This document shows, in pieces, positions 45,901 through 58,300 of a stretch of 64,000 bases of DNA (position 1 is the first letter of the stretch; each line of letters begins with the position of its first letter). The translations under genes and the position numbers were made by a program. The notes beneath the pieces were generated by a model. The model had not been told where the DNA came from. It searched no databases and saw only the letters and a program-made list of their open reading frames with translations. This stretch comes from Mesostigma viride (taxonomy: Eukaryota; Streptophyta; Mesostigmatophyceae; Mesostigmatales; Mesostigmataceae), in assembly GCA_009746045.1 (NCBI GenBank), contig RPFO01000225.1:1696454-1760453 (forward strand), read 5' to 3'.

Positions 45901-48619
45901 GTTATCTCACGTTTTTCATAATCTGGGAATTGCTGGAAACGTTTCACCAACTATATGGCATAGAGCCAGGGGTAATGCGTCTGCAGGCAGCCACCACAGG
46001 CCCATGGACCATATAAATGAACAAGCAAGGTGTGGACAAATGTGATCAGAGTTACACTCGACAAGTTCCTAGCAGGGCCCCTACCTGCCCAAGCGTGTTG
46101 CCCCCCTCAGACGCCTGCCCCCCATCTTGTGGTGCCGCCATCACCGCGTTCAAGTCCTGCGCCCGCAGTTTGCCCGGCTGTAGGGGAGGCGGTCCACCAC
46201 ACAGGCACACGCGCAAGCACACACACAGGAACACAGGCACAGGCACAGGCACAGGCAGATGGGGTCAGCACGCACACGGCCACACGGACAGCACCCACCC
46301 ACCCACACGTACACCCAGGTGCGCATGGTCGTGGAGAACAGGAAGCCAGTGGCGTCAGGCATTATGGCAGCTGACAGGCACGCACATGCAGGAATGGGCG
46401 GCGCACACGCACTGGTATCCACTATCTTCACCCATGGAGCGCCAGGTGGCACGAGGCAGACCAGTAGTGGGAACAAGGCGACTGGGCATGTGAGGAGGCA
46501 TGGGTTGTGTGCACCAGGGGGCCAGCGCAGGAGAGGAAGCAGGGGGTCTAGGAGCAGGGGGATTGAGGGGGGGAAATCATGTGCCCCCGCATGGCCTGAA
46601 TGTGACGAAGGCGGCAGCACAGGTCTGGTTGGCAGCACAGCAGACGGCATTGTGACAAGCAGCTATCCCCCAGCCTGCCATGTGTTGTTCATGGCAGCCT
46701 CTTGCATGCCCCACTTTTGCGTTGTATTGCTGCAGCAACACAGGCTGGGCGTGCGCGTGGCCTCACCTGCTGCAGCGGCACATGCTGGATGTGCGCGTGG
46801 CCTCACCTGCTGCAGCAGCACATGCTGGACGTGCGCGTGGTCCGCCAGCCGCGTGCGGCGTATGCGCAGGCCGTCCACCACCTCCTCGGGTGTGGGCGGC
46901 CGCATCTTGGGCAGCGTGGCCTGGATGCTGCGCAGGTGGCCGGCCTGGATGTCCTGCAGCGTCTTCTGCAGCGTGTTGGCCAGGTGTATCTGTGCGGCGA
47001 CGCACACGACCACAGCGACAAATAAGGGGTCAGAACCGGACGAGGGACCTATGAGGGCACACTGACACAGCCATAATCCACTTTAGTTTATATAAAAGTA
47101 GGCAGCAACTGAATGGCAGACATGCCACAGCCATCGTGGTGAAAACTGACGCTTGGGAGCAAAACCTCCACCCAACTGCTGTAAACCCTAGAACTTGATC
47201 ATGCACATCCGAAAAGGGTTTACCATCGCGGGCAGCTCTGCCCTTTGCACGCAGCAAGGCACGGCATCGTGGTCTGCCAGCCCCTCACTATGCTCCCCCT
47301 GCCCCCGCCTCGAAGCAGCACACGACGAGGGATGTGGCATGCTGGGGCAACACCCGCACGGTGCCCGCTATGTGTGCGACCCCGCATGCGTGATTCACTC
47401 ACACTACAGCCACAACCGCCACATGTCAACGCGCGGACAAATGGGTGCTGTTCACGGGGTCCTCACCTTGTCCTGCCTGCGTGTGTAGGCATCCCCCCCC
47501 CCGGCACCGCCCCCTATCACCCGCTGGCTGTACTCGAGCCGCCTCGTCGTCTCCGTCAGGTTGACCACCTCCTCCTCGCGGTGCACGCCGCTGCCCTCCC
47601 CGTCCTCGGGCAGCTCTGTCGCCATCAGGTTGCTCAGCAGTCGCTCCCTGCGGCCATGGCCAGGAACAGCAGTAGAGGAGCACAATGTATCCGTAACGGA
47701 CAGGAAATGTGGCATCTTGTGGGGGACAGCTGGTTCACTACACAGCAGAGGCTACAAAATGGCGACTGACAACAATAACGGTGCACAAACGGCAGCGGAG
47801 GTAGCAACGGTGCACAAACGGCAGCGGAGGTAGACAACCCAGCACCGAGTGCACCGGCTAGCCTGGTATCGTTGTGTGCCCGGAGCAAGCATGGGGGCTG
47901 TGCCCATGGAAGGGTGAAAAGGTGGGCTGCGTGTGTGGCATGGCATGGACTTCAGCAGCTAGGTGGATGGGAACAAGGTACACCCCCCCATACACGTTTA
48001 AGATTGGGGTCCAACCAATCCAGGGCTCACAATCTTAAAGAATCTTACTCTGTGATTCAATTCTACTACATTCTACTACGTTATACTACTACTCTAATAC
48101 TAGAAGAGGTCAAATCCAGGGTCTCAGAATATTAAACCTGGGATTCTTAAAGATGGTGTGGGGGGTTGTACCAGTATGGTGTGGGTGACCTAGGTTTAGG
48201 GCGGTGCGAACATGCCAGCACATGCACTATTGGCTCCTTGCTGCACGGTGTTATGGTGCCGGGGAGAACGCAGCCGCGATAGGCTGGCCCGCACATGGGC
48301 GAGGCAGGAGGCTGCTCGGGCACACTTTGCCTTTGTTCCTGCCTGCTGAGGGGCTCCCATGGCGTGCATGCTCCCATGCCATGCGTGCGTGTAGCTCACT
48401 ATCGTGTAGGCGTACGCGCGCACGTGAAGCAAGCATGCGTGCACACACGTTGCCCCACGCACCGCTTGAGACCGGGGAACCCTGTCCCGCTGACGTGGCA
48501 GCGCAGCGGCTCGGAGTGGAACTGGGAGATGTGGACCACCACCTCCTGCGCGTGCGTGGCCAGCCGCGTCGGGCAGAAGTCCACCGTGATGGTCGCGTCG
48601 CCATTGGCGGGTACCACTC
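39911..48619 (-). CDS. CFAP221: CFAP221 (Pcdp1/FAP221), central-pair flagellar protein, 5' end missing
   Basis: Eleven in-phase exons: 48463-48619, 47467-47647, 46807-46989, 46085-46177, 45436-45546, 44716-45009, 44016-44079, 43179-43438, 41913-42036, 40876-40967, 39911-40486 (stop). They give 710 aa. CFAP221 is a calmodulin-binding part of the C1d projection of the ciliary central pair, with FAP46, FAP54 and FAP74 (known in Chlamydomonas). The first visible exon completes an ASH domain: VVPANG..TITVDFCP...VVVHISQFHSEPL.C.VSGTGFPG. Later landmarks match the vertebrate protein as I recall it: PGKLRAQDLNAVM, NRQVKEAYFQKELGRVQQ and VIYRARMMGRLAAIQ. The exon set starts in phase 1, so a coding exon must lie upstream. 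By comparison about 200 N-terminal residues are missing, and they must lie beyond the 33-bp array, past 64000. Introns carry a 44-bp minisatellite, a duplicated donor and a MITE. Confidence 0.85.
42292..43147. repeat. 44-bp minisatellite in a CFAP221 intron
   Basis: About 19.5 units of the type GAGGTGCGTTGATGCAAAAG-GGGCT(A/G)GTC(GT/AC)GCCTGG.C.. fill most of the intron between exons 43179-43438 and 41913-42036, starting about 30 bp from the donor at 43178. Variants at three positions (AGTC/GGTC, GTGCC/ACGCC, CCCTG/TCCTG/CCCCG) recur in blocks, with the rare CCCCG type at 42441, 42705 and 42925. On the minus strand each unit contains CACCTCGACAG, which resembles a splice acceptor. Confidence 0.92.
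46731..46840 (-). repeat. 40-bp tandem duplication of an exon end and its splice donor
   Basis: 46801-46840 (the last 34 nt of the CFAP221 exon 46807-46989 plus its donor GTGAGG) is repeated almost exactly at 46761-46800, and partly again at 46731-46760 without an intact donor. Each full 40-bp unit ends CTGCAGCAG|GTGAGG on the minus strand, so two equal donors lie 40 bp apart. Use of the inner donor keeps phase with the next exon (PGKL...). Use of the second would add 40 nt and shift the frame. Confidence 0.85.
47981..48168. mobile_element. Small MITE with TA flanks (Tc1/mariner-like)
   Basis: The left end, CACCCCCCCATACACGTTTA, and the right end, CAACCCCCCACACCATCTTT (reverse complement), form imperfect terminal inverted repeats of about 25 bp. 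TA dinucleotides flank both ends (47979-47980 and 48169-48170). The 188-bp interior is AT-rich with TTCTACTAC repeats and no coding potential. A TA duplication suggests the Tc1/mariner group. It sits in the first visible CFAP221 intron. Confidence 0.6.
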
Positions 48620-48715
48620 CTGGCACACCACGCAGGGAAAGGGAGGCATGCAGCAGGCCGCTCAAGGGATTTGTCCGGGGGATTGGTTTGGGGCGCGGGC
48701 AAAGGGAAGCAGACC

Positions 48716-48775
48716 CGTCAAGAGGGGCCATCACCCGTCAAGTGGGGCCATCACCCCTCAAGTGGGGCCATCATC
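48716..48775. repeat. 20-bp tandem repeat, three units
   Basis: CGTCAAGTGGGGCCATCACC and two close variants occur head to tail, just upstream (in gene sense) of the first visible CFAP221 exon. It is a small intronic repeat. Confidence 0.9.
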
Positions 48776-49337
48776 GGGCTATTGATAACCTGCACTGTCA
48801 ACAAACCTCTGCAACTGCAAACCTGTGCAATGAAAAAACAGTCCAGACAGTTGCACACCATAACCAGCTGCAAACGGTGCAGATGCCTGGCATATCCCAG
48901 CAACGGGCCTACTGGCACTCTCATGCGCTGGACTCATGGCCGTGGGCGCTACACCACCCCGTGGATACCGAGCGAACAAAGGGGCAGGTACAAGACGCGA
49001 CCTACCCCGCAACAGGACCTGGGGCCAGCACCAGTGGGGAGGGTCCCAAGGGCTGGTTGGGTCGTGCAGAGCTGCAGGGAGCCCAGCACCTCACACCCTT
49101 GGCTGGCTAGGTAGCAGGCTGCATGCAAGGGCTCGCCATGGCCACACATGGCCAGCCTTGGTGCCGACCAGCTAAACTGGCAGCTAGTGCCATCACATAG
49201 AAGATCCTTGCCACATACCGCCATCCCCTGTAGAGCACCTTCCCCCGCTACACGCACTCCCATCTCGCCGACTCATGCCACAACCTGCAACAGCCTGCGT
49301 GCCTGCCCCCAGCAAACAGAGCACCTGAAGCGCATCA

Positions 49338-52300
49338 CCCACCGTGCATGCTGTACATGCTGCACGCCCACCGTGCATGCTGTACACGCTGAACTCGGGC
49401 TCACCGTGCATGCTGTACACGCTGAACTCGGGCTCACCTTGCATGCTGTACACGCTGAACTCGGGCCCACCGTGCATGCTGTACACGCTGAACTCGGGCT
49501 CACCGTGCATGCTGTACACGCTGCACGCCCACCGTGCATGCTGTACACGCTGAACTCGGGCTCACCGTGCATGCTGTACACGCTGAACTCGGGCTCACCG
49601 TGCATGCTGTACACGCTGAACTCGGGCTCACCGTGCATGCTGTACACGCTGAACTCGGGCTCACCGTGCATGCTGTACACGCTGAACTCGGGCTCACCGT
49701 GCATGCTGTACACGCTGAACTCGGGCTCACCGTGCATGCTGTACACGCTGAACTCGGGCTCACCGTGCATGCTGTACACGCTGAACTCGGGCTCACCGTG
49801 CATGCTGTACACGCTGAACTCGGGCTCACCGTGCATGCTGTACACGCTGAACTCGGGCTCACCGTGCATGCTGTACACGCTGAACTCGGGCCACCGTGCA
49901 TGCTGTACACGCTGAACTCGGGCCCACCGTGCATGCTGTACACGCTGAACTCGGGCTCACCGTGCATGCTGTACACGCTGAACTCGGGCTCACCGTGCAT
50001 GCTGTACACGCTGAACTCGGGCTCACCGTGCATGCTGTACACGCTGAACTCGGGCTCACCGTGCATGCTGTACACGCTGAACTCGGGCTCACCGTGCATG
50101 CTGTACACGCTGAACTCGGGCTCACCGTGCATGCTGTACACGCTGAACTCGGGCTCACCGTGCATGCTGTACACGCTGAACTCGGGCTCACCGTGCATGC
50201 TGTACACGCTGAACTCGGGCTCACCGTGCATGCTGTACACGCTGAACTCGGGCTCACCGTGCATGCTGTACACGCTGAACTCGGGCTCACCGTGCATGCT
50301 GTACACGCTGAACTCGGGCTCACCGTGCATGCTGTACACGCTGAACTCGGGCTCACCGTGCATGCTGTACACGCTGAACTCGGGCTCACCGTGCATGCTG
50401 TACACGCTGAACTCGGGCTCACCGTGCATGCTGTACACGCTGAACTCGGGCTCACCGTGCATGCTGTACACGCTGAACTCGGGCTCACCGTGCATGCTGT
50501 ACACGCTGAACTCGGGCTCACCGTGCATGCTGTACACGCTGAACTCGGGCTCACCGTGCATGCTGTACACGCTGAACTCGGGCTCACCGTGCATGCTGTA
50601 CACGCTGAACTCGGGCTCACCGTGCATGCTGTACACGCTGAACTCGGGCTCACCGTGCATGCTGTACACGCTGAACTCGGGCCCACCGTGCATGCTGTAC
50701 ACGCTGAACTCGGGCTCACCGTGCATGCTGTACACGCTGAACTCGGGCTCACCGTGCATGCTGTACACGCTGAACTCGGGCCCACCGTGCATGCTGTACA
50801 CGCTGAACTCGGGCTCACCGTGCATGCTGTACACGCTGAACTCGGGCTCACCGTGCATGCTGTACACGCTGAACTCGGGCTCACCGTGCATGCTGTACAC
50901 GCTGAACTCGGGCTCACCGTGCATGCTGTACACGCTGAACTCGGGCTCACCGTGCATGCTGTACACGCTGAACTCGGGCCACCGTGCATGCTGTACACGC
51001 TGAACTCGGGCTCACCGTGCATGCTGTACACGCTGAACTCGGGCTCACCGTGCATGCTGTACACGCTGAACTCGGGCTCACCGTGCATGCTGTACACGCT
51101 GAACTCGGGCTCACCGTGCATGCTGTACACGCTGAACTCGGGCTCACCGTGCATGCTGTACACGCTGAACTCGGGCTCACCGTGCATGCTGTACACGCTG
51201 AACTCGGGCTCACCGTGCATGCTGTACACGCTGAACTCGGGCTCACCGTGCATGCTGTACACGCTGAACTCGGGCTCACCGTGCATGCTGTACACGCTGA
51301 ACTCGGGCTCACCGTGCATGCTGTACACGCTGAACTCGGGCTCACCGTGCATGCTGTACACGCTGAACTCGGGCTCACCGTGCATGCTGTACACGCTGAA
51401 CTCGGGCTCACCGTGCATGCTGTACACGCTGAACTCGGGCTCACCGTGCATGCTGTACACGCTGAACTCGGGCTCACCGTGCATGCTGTACACGCTGAAC
51501 TCGGGCTCACCGTGCATGCTGTACACGCTGAACTCGGGCTCACCGTGCATGCTGTACACGCTGAACTCGGGCTCACCGTGCATGCTGTACACGCTGAACT
51601 CGGGCTCACCGTGCATGCTGTACACGCTGAACTCGGGCTCACCGTGCATGCTGTACACGCTGAACTCGGGCTCACCGTGCATGCTGTACACGCTGAACTC
51701 GGGCTCACCGTGCATGCTGTACACGCTGAACTCGGGCTCACCGTGCATGCTGTACACGCTGAACTCGGGCTCACCGTGCATGCTGTACACGCTGAACTCG
51801 GGCTCACCGTGCATGCTGTACACGCTGAACTCGGGCTCACCGTGCATGCTGTACACGCTGAACTCGGGCTCACCGTGCATGCTGTACACGCTGAACTCGG
51901 GCTCACCGTGCATGCTGTACACGCTGAACTCGGGCTCACCGTGCATGCTGTACACGCTGAACTCGGGCTCACCGTGCATGCTGTACACGCTGAACTCGGG
52001 CTCACCGTGCATGCTGTACACGCTGAACTCGGGCTCACCGTGCATGCTGTACACGCTGAACTCGGGCTCACCGTGCATGCTGTACACGCTGAACTCGGGC
52101 TCACCGTGCATGCTGTACACGCTGAACTCGGGCTCACCGTGCATGCTGTACACGCTGAACTCGGGCTCACCGTGCATGCTGTACACGCTGAACTCGGGCT
52201 CACCGTGCATGCTGTACACGCTGAACTCGGGCTCACCGTGCATGCTGTACACGCTGAACTCGGGCTCACCGTGCATGCTGTACACGCTGAACTCGGGCTC

Positions 52301-55300
52301 ACCGTGCATGCTGTACACGCTGAACTCGGGCTCACCGTGCATGCTGTACACGCTGAACTCGGGCTCACCGTGCATGCTGTACACGCTGAACTCGGGCTCA
52401 CCGTGCATGCTGTACACGCTGAACTCGGGCTCACCGTGCATGCTGTACACGCTGAACTCGGGCTCACCGTGCATGCTGTACACGCTGAACTCGGGCTCAC
52501 CGTGCATGCTGTACACGCTGAACTCGGGCTCACCGTGCATGCTGTACACGCTGAACTCGGGCTCACCGTGCATGCTGTACACGCTGAACTCGGGCTCACC
52601 GTGCATGCTGTACACGCTGAACTCGGGCTCACCGTGCATGCTGTACACGCTGAACTCGGGCCACCGTGCATGCTGTACACGCTGAACTCGGGCTCACCGT
52701 GCATGCTGTACACGCTGAACTCGGGCTCACCGTGCATGCTGTACACGCTGAACTCGGGCTCACCGTGCATGCTGTACACGCTGAACTCGGGCTCACCGTG
52801 CATGCTGTACACGCTGAACTCGGGCTCACCGTGCATGCTGTACACGCTGAACTCGGGCTCACCGTGCATGCTGTACACGCTGAACTCGGGCTCACCGTGC
52901 ATGCTGTACACGCTGAACTCGGGCTCACCGTGCATGCTGTACACGCTGAACTCGGGCTCACCGTGCATGCTGTACACGCTGAACTCGGGCTCACCGTGCA
53001 TGCTGTACACGCTGAACTCGGGCTCACCGTGCATGCTGTACACGCTGAACTCGGGCTCACCGTGCATGCTGTACACGCTGAACTCGGGCTCACCGTGCAT
53101 GCTGTACACGCTGAACTCGGGCTCACCGTGCATGCTGTACACGCTGAACTCGGGCTCACCGTGCATGCTGTACACGCTGAACTCGGGCTCACCGTGCATG
53201 CTGTACACGCTGAACTCGGGCTCACCGTGCATGCTGTACACGCTGAACTCGGGCTCACCGTGCATGCTGTACACGCTGAACTCGGGCTCACCGTGCATGC
53301 TGTACACGCTGAACTCGGGCTCACCGTGCATGCTGTACACGCTGAACTCGGGCTCACCGTGCATGCTGTACACGCTGAACTCGGGCTCACCGTGCATGCT
53401 GTACACGCTGAACTCGGGCTCACCGTGCATGCTGTACACGCTGAACTCGGGCTCACCGTGCATGCTGTACACGCTGAACTCGGGCTCACCGTGCATGCTG
53501 TACACGCTGAACTCGGGCTCACCGTGCATGCTGTACACGCTGAACTCGGGCTCACCGTGCATGCTGTACACGCTGAACTCGGGCTCACCGTGCATGCTGT
53601 ACACGCTGAACTCGGGCTCACCGTGCATGCTGTACACGCTGAACTCGGGCTCACCGTGCATGCTGTACACGCTGAACTCGGGCTCACCGTGCATGCTGTA
53701 CACGCTGAACTCGGGCTCACCGTGCATGCTGTACACGCTGAACTCGGGCTCACCGTGCATGCTGTACACGCTGAACTCGGGCTCACCGTGCATGCTGTAC
53801 ACGCTGAACTCGGGCTCACCGTGCATGCTGTACACGCTGAACTCGGGCTCACCGTGCATGCTGTACACGCTGAACTCGGGCTCACCGTGCATGCTGTACA
53901 CGCTGAACTCGGGCTCACCGTGCATGCTGTACACGCTGAACTCGGGCTCACCGTGCATGCTGTACACGCTGAACTCGGGCTCACCGTGCATGCTGTACAC
54001 GCTGAACTCGGGCTCACCGTGCATGCTGTACACGCTGAACTCGGGCTCACCGTGCATGCTGTACACGCTGAACTCGGGCTCACCGTGCATGCTGTACACG
54101 CTGAACTCGGGCTCACCGTGCATGCTGTACACGCTGAACTCGGGCTCACCGTGCATGCTGTACACGCTGAACTCGGGCTCACCGTGCATGCTGTACACGC
54201 TGAACTCGGGCTCACCGTGCATGCTGTACACGCTGAACTCGGGCTCACCGTGCATGCTGTACACGCTGAACTCGGGCTCACCGTGCATGCTGTACACGCT
54301 GAACTCGGGCTCACCGTGCATGCTGTACACGCTGAACTCGGGCTCACCGTGCATGCTGTACACGCTGAACTCGGGCTCACCGTGCATGCTGTACACGCTG
54401 AACTCGGGCTCACCGTGCATGCTGTACACGCTGAACTCGGGCTCACCGTGCATGCTGTACACGCTGAACTCGGGCTCACCGTGCATGCTGTACACGCTGA
54501 ACTCGGGCTCACCGTGCATGCTGTACACGCTGAACTCGGGCTCACCGTGCATGCTGTACACGCTGAACTCGGGCTCACCGTGCATGCTGTACACGCTGAA
54601 CTCGGGCTCACCGTGCATGCTGTACACGCTGAACTCGGGCTCACCGTGCATGCTGTACACGCTGAACTCGGGCTCACCGTGCATGCTGTACACGCTGAAC
54701 TCGGGCTCACCGTGCATGCTGTACACGCTGAACTCGGGCTCACCGTGCATGCTGTACACGCTGAACTCGGGCTCACCGTGCATGCTGTACACGCTGAACT
54801 CGGGCTCACCGTGCATGCTGTACACGCTGAACTCGGGCTCACCGTGCATGCTGTACACGCTGAACTCGGGCTCACCGTGCATGCTGTACACGCTGAACTC
54901 GGGCTCACCGTGCATGCTGTACACGCTGAACTCGGGCTCACCGTGCATGCTGTACACGCTGAACTCGGGCTCACCGTGCATGCTGTACACGCTGAACTCG
55001 GGCTCACCGTGCATGCTGTACACGCTGAACTCGGGCTCACCGTGCATGCTGTACACGCTGAACTCGGGCTCACCGTGCATGCTGTACACGCTGAACTCGG
55101 GCTCACCGTGCATGCTGTACACGCTGAACTCGGGCTCACCGTGCATGCTGTACACGCTGAACTCGGGCTCACCGTGCATGCTGTACACGCTGAACTCGGG
55201 CTCACCGTGCATGCTGTACACGCTGAACTCGGGCTCACCGTGCATGCTGTACACGCTGAACTCGGGCTCACCGTGCATGCTGTACACGCTGAACTCGGGC

Positions 55301-58300
55301 TCACCGTGCATGCTGTACACGCTGAACTCGGGCTCACCGTGCATGCTGTACACGCTGAACTCGGGCTCACCGTGCATGCTGTACACGCTGAACTCGGGCT
55401 CACCGTGCATGCTGTACACGCTGAACTCGGGCTCACCGTGCATGCTGTACACGCTGAACTCGGGCTCACCGTGCATGCTGTACACGCTGAACTCGGGCTC
55501 ACCGTGCATGCTGTACACGCTGAACTCGGGCTCACCGTGCATGCTGTACACGCTGAACTCGGGCTCACCGTGCATGCTGTACACGCTGAACTCGGGCTCA
55601 CCGTGCATGCTGTACACGCTGAACTCGGGCTCACCGTGCATGCTGTACACGCTGAACTCGGGCTCACCGTGCATGCTGTACACGCTGAACTCGGGCTCAC
55701 CGTGCATGCTGTACACGCTGAACTCGGGCTCACCGTGCATGCTGTACACGCTGAACTCGGGCTCACCGTGCATGCTGTACACGCTGAACTCGGGCTCACC
55801 GTGCATGCTGTACACGCTGAACTCGGGCTCACCGTGCATGCTGTACACGCTGAACTCGGGCTCACCGTGCATGCTGTACACGCTGAACTCGGGCTCACCG
55901 TGCATGCTGTACACGCTGAACTCGGGCTCACCGTGCATGCTGTACACGCTGAACTCGGGCTCACCGTGCATGCTGTACACGCTGAACTCGGGCTCACCGT
56001 GCATGCTGTACACGCTGAACTCGGGCTCACCGTGCATGCTGTACACGCTGAACTCGGGCTCACCGTGCATGCTGTACACGCTGAACTCGGGCTCACCGTG
56101 CATGCTGTACACGCTGAACTCGGGCTCACCGTGCATGCTGTACACGCTGAACTCGGGCTCACCGTGCATGCTGTACACGCTGAACTCGGGCTCACCGTGC
56201 ATGCTGTACACGCTGAACTCGGGCTCACCGTGCATGCTGTACACGCTGAACTCGGGCTCACCGTGCATGCTGTACACGCTGAACTCGGGCTCACCGTGCA
56301 TGCTGTACACGCTGAACTCGGGCTCACCGTGCATGCTGTACACGCTGAACTCGGGCTCACCGTGCATGCTGTACACGCTGAACTCGGGCTCACCGTGCAT
56401 GCTGTACACGCTGAACTCGGGCTCACCGTGCATGCTGTACACGCTGAACTCGGGCTCACCGTGCATGCTGTACACGCTGAACTCGGGCTCACCGTGCATG
56501 CTGTACACGCTGAACTCGGGCTCACCGTGCATGCTGTACACGCTGAACTCGGGCTCACCGTGCATGCTGTACACGCTGAACTCGGGCTCACCGTGCATGC
56601 TGTACACGCTGAACTCGGGCTCACCGTGCATGCTGTACACGCTGAACTCGGGCTCACCGTGCATGCTGTACACGCTGAACTCGGGCTCACCGTGCATGCT
56701 GTACACGCTGAACTCGGGCTCACCGTGCATGCTGTACACGCTGAACTCGGGCTCACCGTGCATGCTGTACACGCTGAACTCGGGCTCACCGTGCATGCTG
56801 TACACGCTGAACTCGGGCTCACCGTGCATGCTGTACACGCTGAACTCGGGCTCACCGTGCATGCTGTACACGCTGAACTCGGGCTCACCGTGCATGCTGT
56901 ACACGCTGAACTCGGGCTCACCGTGCATGCTGTACACGCTGAACTCGGGCTCACCGTGCATGCTGTACACGCTGAACTCGGGCTCACCGTGCATGCTGTA
57001 CACGCTGAACTCGGGCTCACCGTGCATGCTGTACACGCTGAACTCGGGCTCACCGTGCATGCTGTACACGCTGAACTCGGGCTCACCGTGCATGCTGTAC
57101 ACGCTGAACTCGGGCTCACCGTGCATGCTGTACACGCTGAACTCGGGCTCACCGTGCATGCTGTACACGCTGAACTCGGGCTCACCGTGCATGCTGTACA
57201 CGCTGAACTCGGGCTCACCGTGCATGCTGTACACGCTGAACTCGGGCTCACCGTGCATGCTGTACACGCTGAACTCGGGCTCACCGTGCATGCTGTACAC
57301 GCTGAACTCGGGCTCACCGTGCATGCTGTACACGCTGAACTCGGGCTCACCGTGCATGCTGTACACGCTGAACTCGGGCTCACCGTGCATGCTGTACACG
57401 CTGAACTCGGGCTCACCGTGCATGCTGTACACGCTGAACTCGGGCTCACCGTGCATGCTGTACACGCTGAACTCGGGCTCACCGTGCATGCTGTACACGC
57501 TGAACTCGGGCTCACCGTGCATGCTGTACACGCTGAACTCGGGCTCACCGTGCATGCTGTACACGCTGAACTCGGGCTCACCGTGCATGCTGTACACGCT
57601 GAACTCGGGCTCACCGTGCATGCTGTACACGCTGAACTCGGGCTCACCGTGCATGCTGTACACGCTGAACTCGGGCTCACCGTGCATGCTGTACACGCTG
57701 AACTCGGGCTCACCGTGCATGCTGTACACGCTGAACTCGGGCTCACCGTGCATGCTGTACACGCTGAACTCGGGCTCACCGTGCATGCTGTACACGCTGA
57801 ACTCGGGCTCACCGTGCATGCTGTACACGCTGAACTCGGGCTCACCGTGCATGCTGTACACGCTGAACTCGGGCTCACCGTGCATGCTGTACACGCTGAA
57901 CTCGGGCTCACCGTGCATGCTGTACACGCTGAACTCGGGCTCACCGTGCATGCTGTACACGCTGAACTCGGGCTCACCGTGCATGCTGTACACGCTGAAC
58001 TCGGGCTCACCGTGCATGCTGTACACGCTGAACTCGGGCTCACCGTGCATGCTGTACACGCTGAACTCGGGCTCACCGTGCATGCTGTACACGCTGAACT
58101 CGGGCTCACCGTGCATGCTGTACACGCTGAACTCGGGCTCACCGTGCATGCTGTACACGCTGAACTCGGGCTCACCGTGCATGCTGTACACGCTGAACTC
58201 GGGCTCACCGTGCATGCTGTACACGCTGAACTCGGGCTCACCGTGCATGCTGTACACGCTGAACTCGGGCTCACCGTGCATGCTGTACACGCTGAACTCG

